NCBI GenBank assembly: GCA_003141955.1
Contig: PLOC01000111.1
Coordinates: forward strand, 621 to 64,620
Length of the DNA: 64,000 bases
Origin: Chloroflexota bacterium
GTDB lineage: Bacteria > Chloroflexota > Limnocylindria > Limnocylindrales > CSP1-4
Direction: 5' to 3'
Shown here in pieces: positions 35,680 through 44,415 of the stretch. The translations under genes and the position numbers were made by a program. The notes beneath the pieces are model-generated. The model made no database searches and was not told where the DNA came from. It worked only from the letters and a program-made list of their open reading frames with translations. Within the stretch, counting starts at the first letter, position 1. Each line of letters begins with the position of its first letter.

Positions 35680-36878
35680 CTACGGCTGCCAGTAGACGTG
35701 CGTCGCGTTTATGGTGCCGGGGATCGCCGTCACCGGCCCCCCGTTCGCGGCGATGACGTAGATGCCGCCGCCGGACGACTTGATGAAGGCCAGCTTCGTG
35801 TGGTCGGGGCGACCAGCTCGGGCTCTTGGTCGCGAACGCGAACACCACGGTGCCGCTGCCGGTAGTCGCATTGACCAGCCTGAGCGTCCCGCTCGACACG
35901 GCCAGCGCGGCGCTGTCCGGGCGCCAGGCGAAGTCGGTCGCCGCCCCCAGGTTCTTCGAGATTCCACCGGCCAGATTCCGGACGTAGAGATAGCCGCCGT
36001 TCAGGAAGGCGACCTTAGTGCCGTCGGGCGACACGTCCAGCCGGGTGGCCGTAACGCCGAGCGAGATCGCCGAGCCGTCGAGGAGGCTGACCCGATACCA
36101 GGCGTTGTAGTCGTTGACCGCGACCAGGCCCGAGCCGTTGGGCAGCCAGGCGCTCAGGCGGTAGGTGACGTTGGCCTTGACGATCGTCTGCGTGCCGCCC
36201 GCGGCGTTCATCCAGGCCAGGTCGTGGATGTTGTCGATGCTGTTCTGCTCGCAGACCTGGTCGGCGCCCGAGAAGTGCCAGTAGGCTATCTTGCCGTCGG
36301 TCGGCGACCACGTGAAGAGCCAGTCCTTGATCGTCATGGTGACGACAGGGATCTCGGTGCTGGCGGATACCGGCAAGTTCGAGATCTGGGCGGCACAGCT
36401 CGGCCACCTGATGATGTGGATCATCGAGCCGTCGTGGGACCAGATCGCGTCGAGGTCCACGGGCGGCGGGCTGTAGGGACCGAGCGAGAAGCCATCAGCG
36501 ATCTTGCGGGCGCCGGTGCCGTTGGGCTTGACGAGCCAGGCCTGCGGCGTGTGGCTGTCGGATGGGCCCGCTGACCGACGTCAGGTAGAGCAGGTACTGG
36601 CCATGGACGACGGGCGGCACCGTCGGCGTGGGCGTGGGATGCAGCGTCGGCGCGGGCGTGGCAGGCGCCGGGGTTGGAGTCGGGGTTGCCGTGGGGGCCG
36701 GCGTTGGACTGGCGGTCGGGGCCGGCGAGGGTGTCTCCCCCCGGGCCGTGGCGGCGATGGTGGCGACGAGCGTTGCCCTCGGCGGAGCCGGAGATGGAGA
36801 CGTGGCCGCCGAAGAGCAGGCGGCCCCGGCAAGACACAGCGCAGCCACCAGGGCCACGACACGACGGTGGGTTCCCAT
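35680..36878 (-). pseudogene. Beta-propeller-like lipoprotein gene with two frameshifts
   Basis: A single protein is split across three minus-strand frames. It begins at ATG 36878 (GGGGGAGGACTT upstream) with lipoprotein signal LVAALCLAGAACSS and a long Pro/Thr linker. Near 36561-36570 the frame shifts by one extra base within a GGGCCC run and continues as AWLVKPNGTGARKIADGF, then IWSHDGSMIHIIRW and RLDVSPDGTKVAFLNGGYLY. Near 35806-35809 a second extra base in a GGGG run shifts it again to TKLAFIKSSGGGIYVIAANG and the stop. SPDGTKVAF-type repeats suggest a TolB/WD40-like propeller. Both lesions are single-base gains in G/C runs, so sequencing error is a real alternative to pseudogenisation. 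Confidence 0.8.
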
Positions 36879-37032
36879 AAGTCCTCCCCCGACCGAACAG
36901 GTCCACATCCGCGCCCCGACCCGGGGCGGCCACATCATGCGCCGTCGAGGGGGCCAGGGGAAGCGCCAGCGACCCTCGGAGTCGCCTCCGGGGGCCTGTT
37001 TCGTGCTGGGTAGCGGTGACGCGCCGGCGCCT

Positions 37033-38328
37033 CTACACCCCCAGTTCGCGAACGAGGCCGCTGGCCTCCAGCTCCAGGGCCGCGGCCAGCACCACGTCCC
37101 GGTCGCGGCCGACGATCTGGAGGCCGCCTACGGCGATGGCCGGCCAGCCCAGGAAATTGAACGGACGCGTCCAGCGGGTCATGGCTGCCCGCACGTCGGG
37201 TTCCCAGCAGTCGTCCGGGGGAGGATCGATCGCCATCACCGGGCCGACGAGCACGTCACAGTCGAGCCTCGAGCGCGCTCGTTTCCGCAGCTCCCAGGTG
37301 GCCTTCAGGCCCCTTTGCCATCGCACCGCGCTGATCCCCTGTGCGTCATCCAGCTTGAGCCGAAGGTCCGGCCCGTAGCGCTCACGCTCGCGCGGAAACC
37401 AGGCCATGTGCGTGATCGCGCATTCGGCGGCGAAGGCCGCCATGAGATCGGCGTCCAGCTCGGGGAGCTCGGCCTCCTCCACGAGGGCGCCCAACCTGGC
37501 CAGGTCGTCCTCGATGCCGGTGACGGCCAGCACGCCGACGCGCACGCCCGCGAGCCGAGGCGCCGGCGCAGGCCGTCCCGTCAGGACCGCATCCACGAGC
37601 GCCGCGTCGGCCACGGTCCGAGCCATGCCCCCGACCGTGTCGAACGATGGCGCGAGCGGGAAGACGCCACGCGTCGGGATTGCTCCGTATGCCGGCTTGA
37701 AACCCACCACACCGCAGCAGGCCGCCGGGATCCGGATCGATCCACCCGTGTCCGTGCCCAGGCCGATGGTCGCCTGGTGGTCGGCCAGGGCCGCCGCGGT
37801 CCCGCCGCTCGAACCGCCGGCCACGCGCCCGGGCCTGGCGGGGTTCGCGACCGTGCCCCAGTGCGGGTTCTGGCTGGTCACGCCGAAGGCGAACTCATGC
37901 ATGTTCGTCTTGCCGACGACAATCGCACCGGCGGCCTCCAGCCTGGCCACCGCCGTGGCCGTCCGCCGCGGGACGTGGTCGGCGAAGATCGAGGAGCCGT
38001 AGGTGGTGCGCACGCCTGCCGTGTCGAAGATGTCCTTCACGGCGAGGGGCACTCCGGCCAGCGGTCCGGTCGGTCCTTCGCGGGCCCGTTTCAACGCCTC
38101 CTCGGGGCACGCGGTGATGTAGGCGTGGCCCTCCCGGTGCGCCTCGATGCGAGCCAGCGTTGCCCCGACGATCTCGACGGCGGAGATATCGCCCCCGTTC
38201 ACGGCGGTGGCGATTTCGGCGGCGGACATGGTCAGGCGATCATCCAGGTCGAGTGGCGGGGGTGGGACGAGCGGCCCGAGCGGGGCGGCCGGGGCATCAA
38301 GCGGGGCGGGCGTGGTTTGATCGGTCAT
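37033..38328 (-). CDS. Amidase (amidase signature family)
   Basis: 431 residues from the ATG at 38328. The Ser-cisSer-Lys triad is visible: Lys in PLAVKDIFDTAG near 102, cis-Ser in AGGSSGGTAAALA near 174, and nucleophile Ser in GTDTGGSIRIPAACCG near 198. FNFLGWPAIAVGG near the C-terminus is also typical. These enzymes hydrolyse amides; GatA belongs to the same family, but no gatB or gatC is near and the protein is short for GatA, so a stand-alone amidase is likely. Divergent from asnA. Confidence 0.92.
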   Translation of the reverse strand: MTDQTTPAPLDAPAAPLGPLVPPPPLDLDDRLTMSAAEIATAVNGGDISAVEIVGATLARIEAHREGHAYITACPEEALKRAREGPTGPLAGVPLAVKDIFDTAGVRTTYGSSIFADHVPRRTATAVARLEAAGAIVVGKTNMHEFAFGVTSQNPHWGTVANPARPGRVAGGSSGGTAAALADHQATIGLGTDTGGSIRIPAACCGVVGFKPAYGAIPTRGVFPLAPSFDTVGGMARTVADAALVDAVLTGRPAPAPRLAGVRVGVLAVTGIEDDLARLGALVEEAELPELDADLMAAFAAECAITHMAWFPRERERYGPDLRLKLDDAQGISAVRWQRGLKATWELRKRARSRLDCDVLVGPVMAIDPPPDDCWEPDVRAAMTRWTRPFNFLGWPAIAVGGLQIVGRDRDVVLAAALELEASGLVRELGV

Positions 38329-38482
38329 CGGTCTCAAGATCGCCGAGCGTTCGCATACGGTCAAGCCCAGATATGATCTGCCCAAAGTGGAGTCAGGCCG
38401 ATTGGCCTCGACTCCCGCTGGGCGGCGGCCAACGACTGTTTCGTGCGGCACCGAGTCCAGCCATGGAAAGGAAGACGGACGA

Positions 38483-39625
38483 ATGACGTTCGCGGCGGGC
38501 GACAAGAAGGCCGATCTTGCCGGGCCGGGCATCGGCAACTACGAGGACCTCGAGAAGGTCCTGCCGAACGACTACGCATCTGCGCTCAACCGCAGGGAGA
38601 CCCAGGAGGCCATCTTCGTAGTCAAGGACTACATCGAGCGCAATCTCTGCAAGGAGCTGAACCTGCACATGGTCCAGGTTCCGCTCATCGTCGACGTCGA
38701 GTCGGGCATCAACGACATGCTCGACCGTGACGGCAAGCGCGGGCCGATCCAGTTCCACATCTCCAACGACTACGACAAGCACCCGATCGACGCCCAGGTC
38801 GTGCAGGCCGCCACCAAGTGGAAGCGTCCCGCGCTCAGGGAGTTCGGCTACGGGGTCGGCGAGGGCCTCCTGACGGACATGCGGGCCGTCCGCAAGGACT
38901 ACTTCCTCGACCACGACCACAGCTGCTACGTGGACCAGTGGGACTGGGAGAGGGTCATAAGGGCCGAGGACCGCAACCTCGACTTCCTTCGGATGGTCGT
39001 GCGGAGGATCTGGAAGGTCATCAAGGGCGCCGAGCAGGAGGCCTTCGACAGGTTCCCCACGCTCCGGGCCGACAAGTACCCGGAGCTGCCCGACGAGATC
39101 ACCTTTATGCACGCCGAGGAGCTGCTCGACCGCTACCCGAACCTGCCCCGCAAGCAGCGCGAGACGACCATCCTCCAGGAGATCCCGGCCATCTTCATCA
39201 TCGGGATCGGCTGGACCCTCGCCGACGGCTACCCACACGAGATGCGGGCCGCCGACTACGACGACTGGGTCACCCCCACCGTCTCCGCCGGCGGCCGCCC
39301 CATGCATGGCCTGAACGGCGACATCCTGGTCTGGAACAGCGTGACGCGCCGGCGCCACGAGCTCACCTCAATGGGCATCCGGGTGAACGCCGAGACCCTG
39401 CGCCAGCAGCTCGAGATTACCGGCCAGCTCGACTGGCTCAACCTTCCCTACCACAAGGGGATCGTCAGCGGCGAGACGCCGCTGAGCATCGGCGGCGGGA
39501 TCGGGCAGGGCCGAACCCAGATGCACCTGCTCCACAAGGCGCACCTGGGCGAAGTCACGGTCACGGTCTGGCCGAAGATCCTAAAAGAGATCTGCGCGAA
39601 GAAGAACATCTTCGTGCTCGAATAG
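38483..39625 (+). CDS. asnA: Aspartate-ammonia ligase (AsnA)
   Basis: 380 residues, longer than the roughly 330 of the E. coli enzyme because of an N-terminal extension of about 45. It makes asparagine from aspartate, ammonia and ATP, with a class II aminoacyl-tRNA-synthetase-like core. Conserved segments: VPLIVDVESGIND, ATKWKRPAL, GEGLLTDMRAVR, SCYVDQWDWE, IIGIGWTLADG, ADYDDW, GLNGDILVWN, LTSMGIRV and GGGIGQGRTQM. A TATGAT-like -10 lies about 105 nt upstream. Confidence 0.95.
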   Translation: MTFAAGDKKADLAGPGIGNYEDLEKVLPNDYASALNRRETQEAIFVVKDYIERNLCKELNLHMVQVPLIVDVESGINDMLDRDGKRGPIQFHISNDYDKHPIDAQVVQAATKWKRPALREFGYGVGEGLLTDMRAVRKDYFLDHDHSCYVDQWDWERVIRAEDRNLDFLRMVVRRIWKVIKGAEQEAFDRFPTLRADKYPELPDEITFMHAEELLDRYPNLPRKQRETTILQEIPAIFIIGIGWTLADGYPHEMRAADYDDWVTPTVSAGGRPMHGLNGDILVWNSVTRRRHELTSMGIRVNAETLRQQLEITGQLDWLNLPYHKGIVSGETPLSIGGGIGQGRTQMHLLHKAHLGEVTVTVWPKILKEICAKKNIFVLE

Positions 39626-39638
39626 GCGCCCGAGACGA

Positions 39639-39676
39639 GGGCCGGCGGCGCGCCGGGCGGCGTCGGCTGCCGGCCC
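39639..39676 (+). terminator. Possible terminator after asnA
   Basis: GGGCCGGC and GCCGGCCC form an 8-bp stem around a 22-nt GC-rich loop, followed by CTCCTGTT. The tail is poor in T, so this is only a candidate. It lies between convergent asnA and the cupin gene. Confidence 0.4.
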
Positions 39677-39714
39677 CTCCTGTTCAGCCGCGGCTCCCTC
39701 GCATCGGCCGGCCG

Positions 39715-40113
39715 TTACTCCTCGTTGCGCCGGGTCGGCCCACCGTCGCTGCAGGTGTCGGGGTAGCCCTCCAGTCGAGCCAACCGGCGAGACAGCTGCA
39801 TCTCGAGCACGCGTAGCTCCGAGTTGCCCGCGTTCGAGACGCTGTACGCCTCGTCCGCCAGCACGACGAAGCTGTCTCCTGCCGCGCCGGCGCACTCCCT
39901 GGCCCCGACGACGGCCCGAGCCAGCCCCGACACGACGTAGAAGAGGCAGTCGACATCCGCGTCGGCACGGCCCGATTCGACCTCCCCCACCGGGAGCACG
40001 TTCATCCAGGCGGAGATGATCTCGCCCGGGCGCAGTGTGTCGACGGCCGGCCGGCCCGTGCGGCCGCCCTCGACCAGTGCCACGGCTTCCTGCGTCTCGA
40101 CTCGATATCGCAT
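39715..40113 (-). CDS. Cupin-domain protein
   Basis: 132 residues from the ATG at 40113. A single cupin barrel is suggested by LRPGEIISAWMNVLPVGEVE, then DCLFYVVSGLARAVVGARE, then GDSFVVLADEAYSVSNAG and LRVLEMQLS. The usual metal-binding His residues (HxH...H) are not apparent, so metal binding is doubtful. Two cysteines near 56 and 74 are unusual. Function unknown. Confidence 0.7.
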   Translation of the reverse strand: MRYRVETQEAVALVEGGRTGRPAVDTLRPGEIISAWMNVLPVGEVESGRADADVDCLFYVVSGLARAVVGARECAGAAGDSFVVLADEAYSVSNAGNSELRVLEMQLSRRLARLEGYPDTCSDGGPTRRNEE

Positions 40114-40474
40114 CGTCCTGCATCCAATCGATGCAGGCCAGGTCGTCGGACCGGCCGGCTCATGGCCGGCGGTCCGCGTCCGGCCGCCCGCGCCCACGAT
40201 GAATGCCGGCCGGGACGAGCGGCAGAGGCTTCGGTCACGAACCCGGAGCGACCCGGCCGGGCGCGCCGCGTTCGACCTTCGCTCTACCGGGCATGCGACC
40301 CCGACCCGCTCACGGTCGGAGCGTGGCAACGAGCGACCGTCTATCGAGCAGCAAATCGAGCGCTTCGAGGATGGAGCTTCGAAGAAGATAAGCCCCAGTG
40401 CGTAGATAAGCCGACTCCGGCATGGTGTGCTGACCAGTGGTCGCGTCGGGCACGAACTCTGTCGGCCCAGACGC
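40114..40474. other. Gene-poor left edge of the accessory island
   Basis: About 360 nt between the cupin gene and the toxin promoter. It is GC-rich over the first 200 nt and visibly lower in GC from 40320. No convincing frame, RNA gene or repeat of the tRNA-Gln end was found. Confidence 0.4.
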
Positions 40475-40502
40475 TTGACAGTCTGGTTGTGTCGGACATA
40501 AT
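40475..40502 (+). promoter_or_regulatory. Sigma70-like promoter of the toxin-antitoxin operon
   Basis: TTGACA at 40475-40480 and CATAAT at 40497-40502 with a 16-nt spacer. The predicted transcription start is about 10 nt before the GTG of the toxin gene. It is one of the best-matched promoters in the window. Confidence 0.65.
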
Positions 40503-40519
40503 CACTCGCGGGGGGAGCC

Positions 40520-40783
40520 GTGGATCGGCTGGGTATCCGCCCGTCCGCGCTAAGGCACGGGATCAGTGAAGAACGCATGCGCCATGTGGTCAGGACCTGC
40601 CCGATGCCGCTTGATCATCCAGACGGAAGCGGCCAGGTGATCTACCTCGGGCCGGACCAACGCGGGGTCCCGCTTGAAGTAGCCGGCTTCCAGGACGACA
40701 ACGGACACCTCACGATCATCCATGCGATGCGACTGCGCCCCAGCTACAAGTCGGCATACGAGGAGGTGATGAGATGGCTGTGA
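40520..40783 (+). CDS. BrnT-like / DUF4258-like toxin
   Basis: 87 residues from a GTG at 40520 with GGGGGAG upstream. The layout matches small RNase-like toxins: a helix with HGISEERMRHVVR, strands VIYLGPDQRG and LEVAGFQDDNGHLTIIHA, and MRLRPSYKSAYEEVM at the end. The HAM.LRP.. ending is typical of toxins paired with ribbon-helix-helix antitoxins in actinobacteria and relatives. The toxin gene comes first and overlaps the antitoxin by 10 nt. Ribonuclease activity is inferred from the family. Confidence 0.75.
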   Translation: MDRLGIRPSALRHGISEERMRHVVRTCPMPLDHPDGSGQVIYLGPDQRGVPLEVAGFQDDNGHLTIIHAMRLRPSYKSAYEEVMRWL

Positions 40784-41082
40784 GAACCAAGAACGGTCGG
40801 GTCGTCATTGACGCCGATCTGGATCGGATGGCGGTTGAGGCCGAGGCCGGCTATGACCTCTCGACCTGGAAGCGCCGGGCCGGTCGCCCCTCTCTGAGCG
40901 CGACGAACACGGGTGCTCACTCCCCTCGCATCACAACTCGAGTGCCTGAGGAACTCCGGGCCAGGGTCGCGTCTCGCGCGTCGTCAGAGGGCAAGAGCGT
41001 TAGCGCTGTGATGCGCAGCCTCCTCGAGGCCTACGCCGGAGAAGACCCCGTCGCTCGAAGGTCGCCCGGGCATCGCGGCTAG
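40774..41082 (+). CDS. Ribbon-helix-helix antitoxin
   Basis: 102 residues from the ATG at 40774, overlapping the toxin stop. The N-terminal toxin-contact part reads LDRMAVEAEAGYDLSTWKRR followed by GRPSL. The C-terminal half is a CopG/MetJ-type ribbon-helix-helix: PRITTRVPEELRARVASRAS, then GKSVSAVMRSLLEAYAG. It should neutralise the toxin and repress the shared promoter as a dimer. Confidence 0.82.
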   Translation: MAVRTKNGRVVIDADLDRMAVEAEAGYDLSTWKRRAGRPSLSATNTGAHSPRITTRVPEELRARVASRASSEGKSVSAVMRSLLEAYAGEDPVARRSPGHRG

Positions 41083-41104
41083 CGCCGCGTCGAATCGCCA
41101 AACG

Positions 41105-41407
41105 ATGCTCACCATCAGATCGGTCGAAACGCTGGACGACTACTGGCTTCGACTGACGTTGTCAGGCAGGACGACGATCGAGCGAGAGGTCAGAGATCTT
41201 CTGTGAGGCCCCGTCTTCGAGCGCCTGCGGACGAGCTACGCCGAGTTCCGACGGGCCCGCGTGCGGCATGGGACTGTCGAATGGCCCGGCGACCTGGACC
41301 TGGCCCCCGAGGCACTCATCTGGGACGGTCCGGTACCGCACGACTCGTCCCGGCGACCGCCCGCTCGACCCGTCCTCCACCACCCAACGGGGGAGCCGGT
41401 TCGCTGA
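41105..41407 (+). pseudogene. DUF2442 protein gene interrupted by in-frame TGA
   Basis: From the ATG at 41105 the frame reads LTIRSVETLDDYWLRLTLSG, then REVRDLL, a TGA at 41204-41206, then GPVFERLRTSYAEFRRARV and GTVEWPGDLDLAPEALIWDG to a stop at 41407. The two halves together match the DUF2442 pattern (strand-rich N-terminus, GP.FE.LR, GT..WP...D.APE.L). The stop occupies a position where arginine or tryptophan would be expected, so one base change (CGA or TGG to TGA) explains it. It sits 22 nt after the antitoxin gene. Confidence 0.72.
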
Positions 41408-41443
41408 GGCGGACGGCCTACGGGCCGGACCCTCCACTGCAAT

Positions 41444-42493
41444 CTACAGTGACTTATCAGCTTCGGCAGGTGGGAGAGTCGGCGGGGCCTTTCCCTCGGC
41501 CAGCCCGCCTCGGGTCCAGTACACCCGCTCGTCCGTGGCCCTTGCGCGCGCCTCGCGCGCGAGCTGGAGCTGGGCCCGACGGACCGGAGGCTGGAATCGC
41601 TCTTGGAGTTCCGCGGCGAGCGGCGAGGCCGGCGCGGCACTTGCGGATGATTCGCGTGGCGGCGGCACAGAGTATTCGTAGAGAGTTGGCACGGGCGCCG
41701 ACGCGGGACGGAATCGGTCGCTCGCGAGGCTAGCCAGCGCGAGGACATCGGCGGGCTCAAGCCGCTGCGGAGCCTTCCGGAGCGTCTTCACCAGCCCGCG
41801 CCCGTCCACGATGGACACTCCCTGAGCCGATGAGCCGAAGAAGGGCAGGTCGGCGCGATGGACGCACAGGATCGCGCGGACCTGCAGCCGTCTGCGTTCG
41901 AGGTCGTCGCCGAGGGCAACCGCGACGGCGAGGGCTTCTCGCTTCGCCTCTTCGACCGTCTGCGGCGTCCTGCAGGAGCCGCCGACATAGACCTCGCTCC
42001 CTCGAACCCGGAGCTTGCCCCGGAACGACTTCGTCTCCACGATCGCCACACCGGGCGGCCCGATGACGATGTGGTCGATGTTGGCCAAAGAGCCAGGGAC
42101 CCGGCGGTCGTGGAGGATGACGAAGCCTTCGATCTTGAGCTGCTCAAGGGCTCGAGCCGTCAACACTTCTCCATCGGCACCAATCGCCCAGGACCATGGG
42201 CCGTGCGGGGGCGCCACGGCCTCTACGATGACCGCCAGGCCGGCGACTGCGAGGAACATCGCAACGAGCGGGAGACCTGCCATCACGGCTGCCGCCGCGA
42301 ACACGGCGGTCGCGCCGCTGATCCCAAGGAGCCACGGTCGCCGCACGTCCAGGCGTTCGCATTGTTCTCGCATCAGGCGTTCGTGCCGGGCGCGGGCAGA
42401 CGCTCCCGCCGCCGACGCGTCATCTCCGAGTGGTCGTCCCTCGATCAATCTTGCGCATCTCCGTCGCCCGGAATGGCCTCGATCAAGATGCAC
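41444..42493 (-). CDS. NERD-domain membrane protein
   Basis: 349 residues; the true start may lie a few codons downstream of ATG 42493. Two adjacent hydrophobic segments at about 55-90 (LLGISGATAVFAAAAVMAGL and VAMFLAVAGLAVIVEAV) anchor it. A NERD (nuclease-related) domain follows: WAIGADGEVLTARALEQL, then VILHDRRVPGS, NIDHIVIGPPGVAIVETKSF with the nuclease-like D...ExK residues, and a predicted strand VRAILCVHRADLPFFGS. The C-terminal 100 residues are Ala/Arg/Pro-rich. The family is predicted to cut or bind DNA. It is head-to-head with the NERD-helicase gene, 118 nt away. Confidence 0.88.
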   Translation of the reverse strand: MHLDRGHSGRRRCARLIEGRPLGDDASAAGASARARHERLMREQCERLDVRRPWLLGISGATAVFAAAAVMAGLPLVAMFLAVAGLAVIVEAVAPPHGPWSWAIGADGEVLTARALEQLKIEGFVILHDRRVPGSLANIDHIVIGPPGVAIVETKSFRGKLRVRGSEVYVGGSCRTPQTVEEAKREALAVAVALGDDLERRRLQVRAILCVHRADLPFFGSSAQGVSIVDGRGLVKTLRKAPQRLEPADVLALASLASDRFRPASAPVPTLYEYSVPPPRESSASAAPASPLAAELQERFQPPVRRAQLQLAREARARATDERVYWTRGGLAEGKAPPTLPPAEADKSL

Positions 42494-42570
42494 GGGCGCC
42501 TGCGGCGCGACAAGATAGCCGATGGTCCCGGCCGAGAACGATCCGTCCCAGCGGTGTGCGACACTGCTTT

Positions 42571-42599
42571 CCGGCCGCGGGACGTCACTTCGCGGCCGG
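42571..42599. promoter_or_regulatory. Perfect inverted repeat upstream of the NERD-helicase gene
   Basis: CCGGCCGCG at 42571-42579 and CGCGGCCGG at 42591-42599 are exact reverse complements with an 11-nt spacer. The repeat ends two bases before the helicase ribosome-binding site. It could be an operator or an mRNA hairpin that masks the RBS. Confidence 0.6.
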
Positions 42600-42611
42600 G
42601 CAGGAGGGCGC

Positions 42612-44357
42612 GTGGAGCCGCACGGGAAGGCCGCTGAGCACGTAGTCGCCGAGCGACTGCGGGCCGCCCTCCCCTCCCCCGAGTTCCGCCTCTACCCGAA
42701 CGCCGAGTGGCTCGGTCCTATGCGCCCCGGCGGGCCGGCCCGCGACGGCGAGGCGGACCTCGTGGTCGTCCACGAGGAGCGCGGGATCCTCGTTCTGGAG
42801 GTGAAGTCGGGCACCCCGTCGCGCGACAGCCAGGGGCGCTGGTGGATCGGCGGGCACCAGCTCGACCGCGACCCCTTCACCCAGGCGCGCGACAGCAAGC
42901 ACCAGCTCGTCCGCAAGCTCGAGGCGCTGCCCGACTGGCCCCCGCGGACGCAGCCGCGAGCCGGTCACGCGATCGCCCTGCCCGACGTCGACCTGGCCAG
43001 CCTGCCGCGCGGCCACGTCCTGCTCGGCGCCGACGCCCCACGCGAGCTCGTCCTCGACGCCGAGGCTCTCGAGACGCCCGAGTCGATCCGCCGCTGGGTC
43101 GAGCGCGCCTGCGCCTACTGGCTCGGCGACGGGATGAGGGGCGCCCCGCTCGGAGCCCTCGGCGTCCGCCTCATCGACGAGATCCTCGCCCCGACCTGGT
43201 CGCTGCACCGCCTGGTCCGCGGCCGGATCGAGGACGATCGCGCCGAGCTGTTGGCCGCGAGCACCGAGCAGGAGCTGATCCTCAACCGCACCCGGCGGCT
43301 CCGCCGCCTGGAGGTCGTCGGACCCGCGGGCAGCGGGAAGTCGATGCTGGCCACCGCGAAGGCCCGCCGGCTGGCGCGCGAGGGCTATCGGACGCTCTTC
43401 GTCTGCTTCAACCAGCGCCTGGCGACGAGCCTCATCCGCGAGCTCGAGAATGCGCCCGCGCCGGCACCGGCCGCGCACGGCCCGACGCCGGCCGCACCTG
43501 GCCCGACGGGGCTCGACGTGACGACCTTCCACCGGCTCTGCGAGCGCCTCGGCACCCAGGCAGGAGTCCTCCCGGGCCGCCCCACGCCGATCCCGCAGGC
43601 CTGGTGGGATGAAACCCTGCCGGCCGCCCTCGACGCGGCGATCGACGCACTCCCGCGCGAGCGCTACGGGGCGATCATCATCGACGAGGGCCAGGACTTC
43701 GAGGCCCGCTGGTTTGAGCTGCTGGAGCACCTGCTCGCCGGCCCCGACGGCGTCTTCTGGGTCTTGCACGACCCCGGCCAGGCTCTCATCCGGACCGACG
43801 TCGTCGCCAGCCTCGGCCTGGAATGCCACGTGCTCTTCGAGAACCACCGCAACCCGGGCTCGATCGCGCAGCTGGCCGCCCGCTTCTACCACGGCGGCGA
43901 GGAGACGATCGCGCGCCCGACGGCCGAGCGGCGGTACACGGTCATCAGCGCCCAAGCCGGGGCCGCCACCCTTGACGCGCTGCGCAGGACCCTCCACCGC
44001 CTCGTCGAGGAGGAGCGGGTCGCGCCTTTCCGGATCGCCGTGCTCTCGGGAGGCTCGGCCGGCTCGAGCGAGGTCTGGCGCTATCGGCGGTTTGGCAACG
44101 CCCCCCTTGAGAACGCCGCCCTCTACGACGACGGCAGCTCGCGCGGTCTCGCGCCCGAGGACGTCCCCGACGAACCCGACGAGGTCCTGTTCGAGACGAT
44201 CCGCCGCTTCAAGGGCCTGGAGCGCGAGGTCGTCGTTCTCGTCGAGCTCCCGACCGACGGCGACCGCCTGGACGAGCTGCTCTACGTCGGGCTCACTCGC
44301 GCCACGACCGAACTCGTCGTCATCGCGCCGCCGGAGCTCGCGCGTCGGCTGGGGTGA
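42612..44357 (+). CDS. NERD nuclease-like domain fused to SF1 (UvrD/Rep-like) helicase
   Basis: 581 residues from a GTG at 42612 with GCAGGAGGGCGC before it. Residues 1-110 are a NERD domain: AAEHVVAERLRAAL, DGEADLVVVHEERGILVLEVKSG (D...ExK nuclease residues). A helicase core follows: LEVVGPAGSGKSMLATAKAR (Walker A near 238), LDVTTFHRLC, IIIDEGQDFEARWF (Walker B near 357), FENHRNPGSIA, IRRFKGLEREVVVLVE, and VGLTRATTELVVIA (motif VI). ATP-driven DNA unwinding with a nuclease-like head is expected. Similar NERD-helicases appear in bacterial defence islands. Confidence 0.9.
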   Translation: MEPHGKAAEHVVAERLRAALPSPEFRLYPNAEWLGPMRPGGPARDGEADLVVVHEERGILVLEVKSGTPSRDSQGRWWIGGHQLDRDPFTQARDSKHQLVRKLEALPDWPPRTQPRAGHAIALPDVDLASLPRGHVLLGADAPRELVLDAEALETPESIRRWVERACAYWLGDGMRGAPLGALGVRLIDEILAPTWSLHRLVRGRIEDDRAELLAASTEQELILNRTRRLRRLEVVGPAGSGKSMLATAKARRLAREGYRTLFVCFNQRLATSLIRELENAPAPAPAAHGPTPAAPGPTGLDVTTFHRLCERLGTQAGVLPGRPTPIPQAWWDETLPAALDAAIDALPRERYGAIIIDEGQDFEARWFELLEHLLAGPDGVFWVLHDPGQALIRTDVVASLGLECHVLFENHRNPGSIAQLAARFYHGGEETIARPTAERRYTVISAQAGAATLDALRRTLHRLVEEERVAPFRIAVLSGGSAGSSEVWRYRRFGNAPLENAALYDDGSSRGLAPEDVPDEPDEVLFETIRRFKGLEREVVVLVELPTDGDRLDELLYVGLTRATTELVVIAPPELARRLG

Positions 44358-44415
44358 GGCGACGGCCTGGGACCATTCGCGGCGATAGATCGGACGTTTC
44401 CGGACTTGCACTACA

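Noticed and set aside
37033-38328. Amidase as GatA of the amidotransferase GatCAB
   Set aside because: No gatB or gatC nearby, the protein is shorter than usual GatA, and GlnRS is present.
40365-40405. Weak similarity between the region left of the toxin gene and the DUF2442 gene on the opposite strand
   Set aside because: About 70% identity over 30 nt only, with no shared reading frame beyond a few codons; probably chance.
40162-40569. 135-codon frame left of the toxin gene
   Set aside because: It spans the strong toxin promoter and start in another frame, with Arg/Ala-rich composition and no motif.
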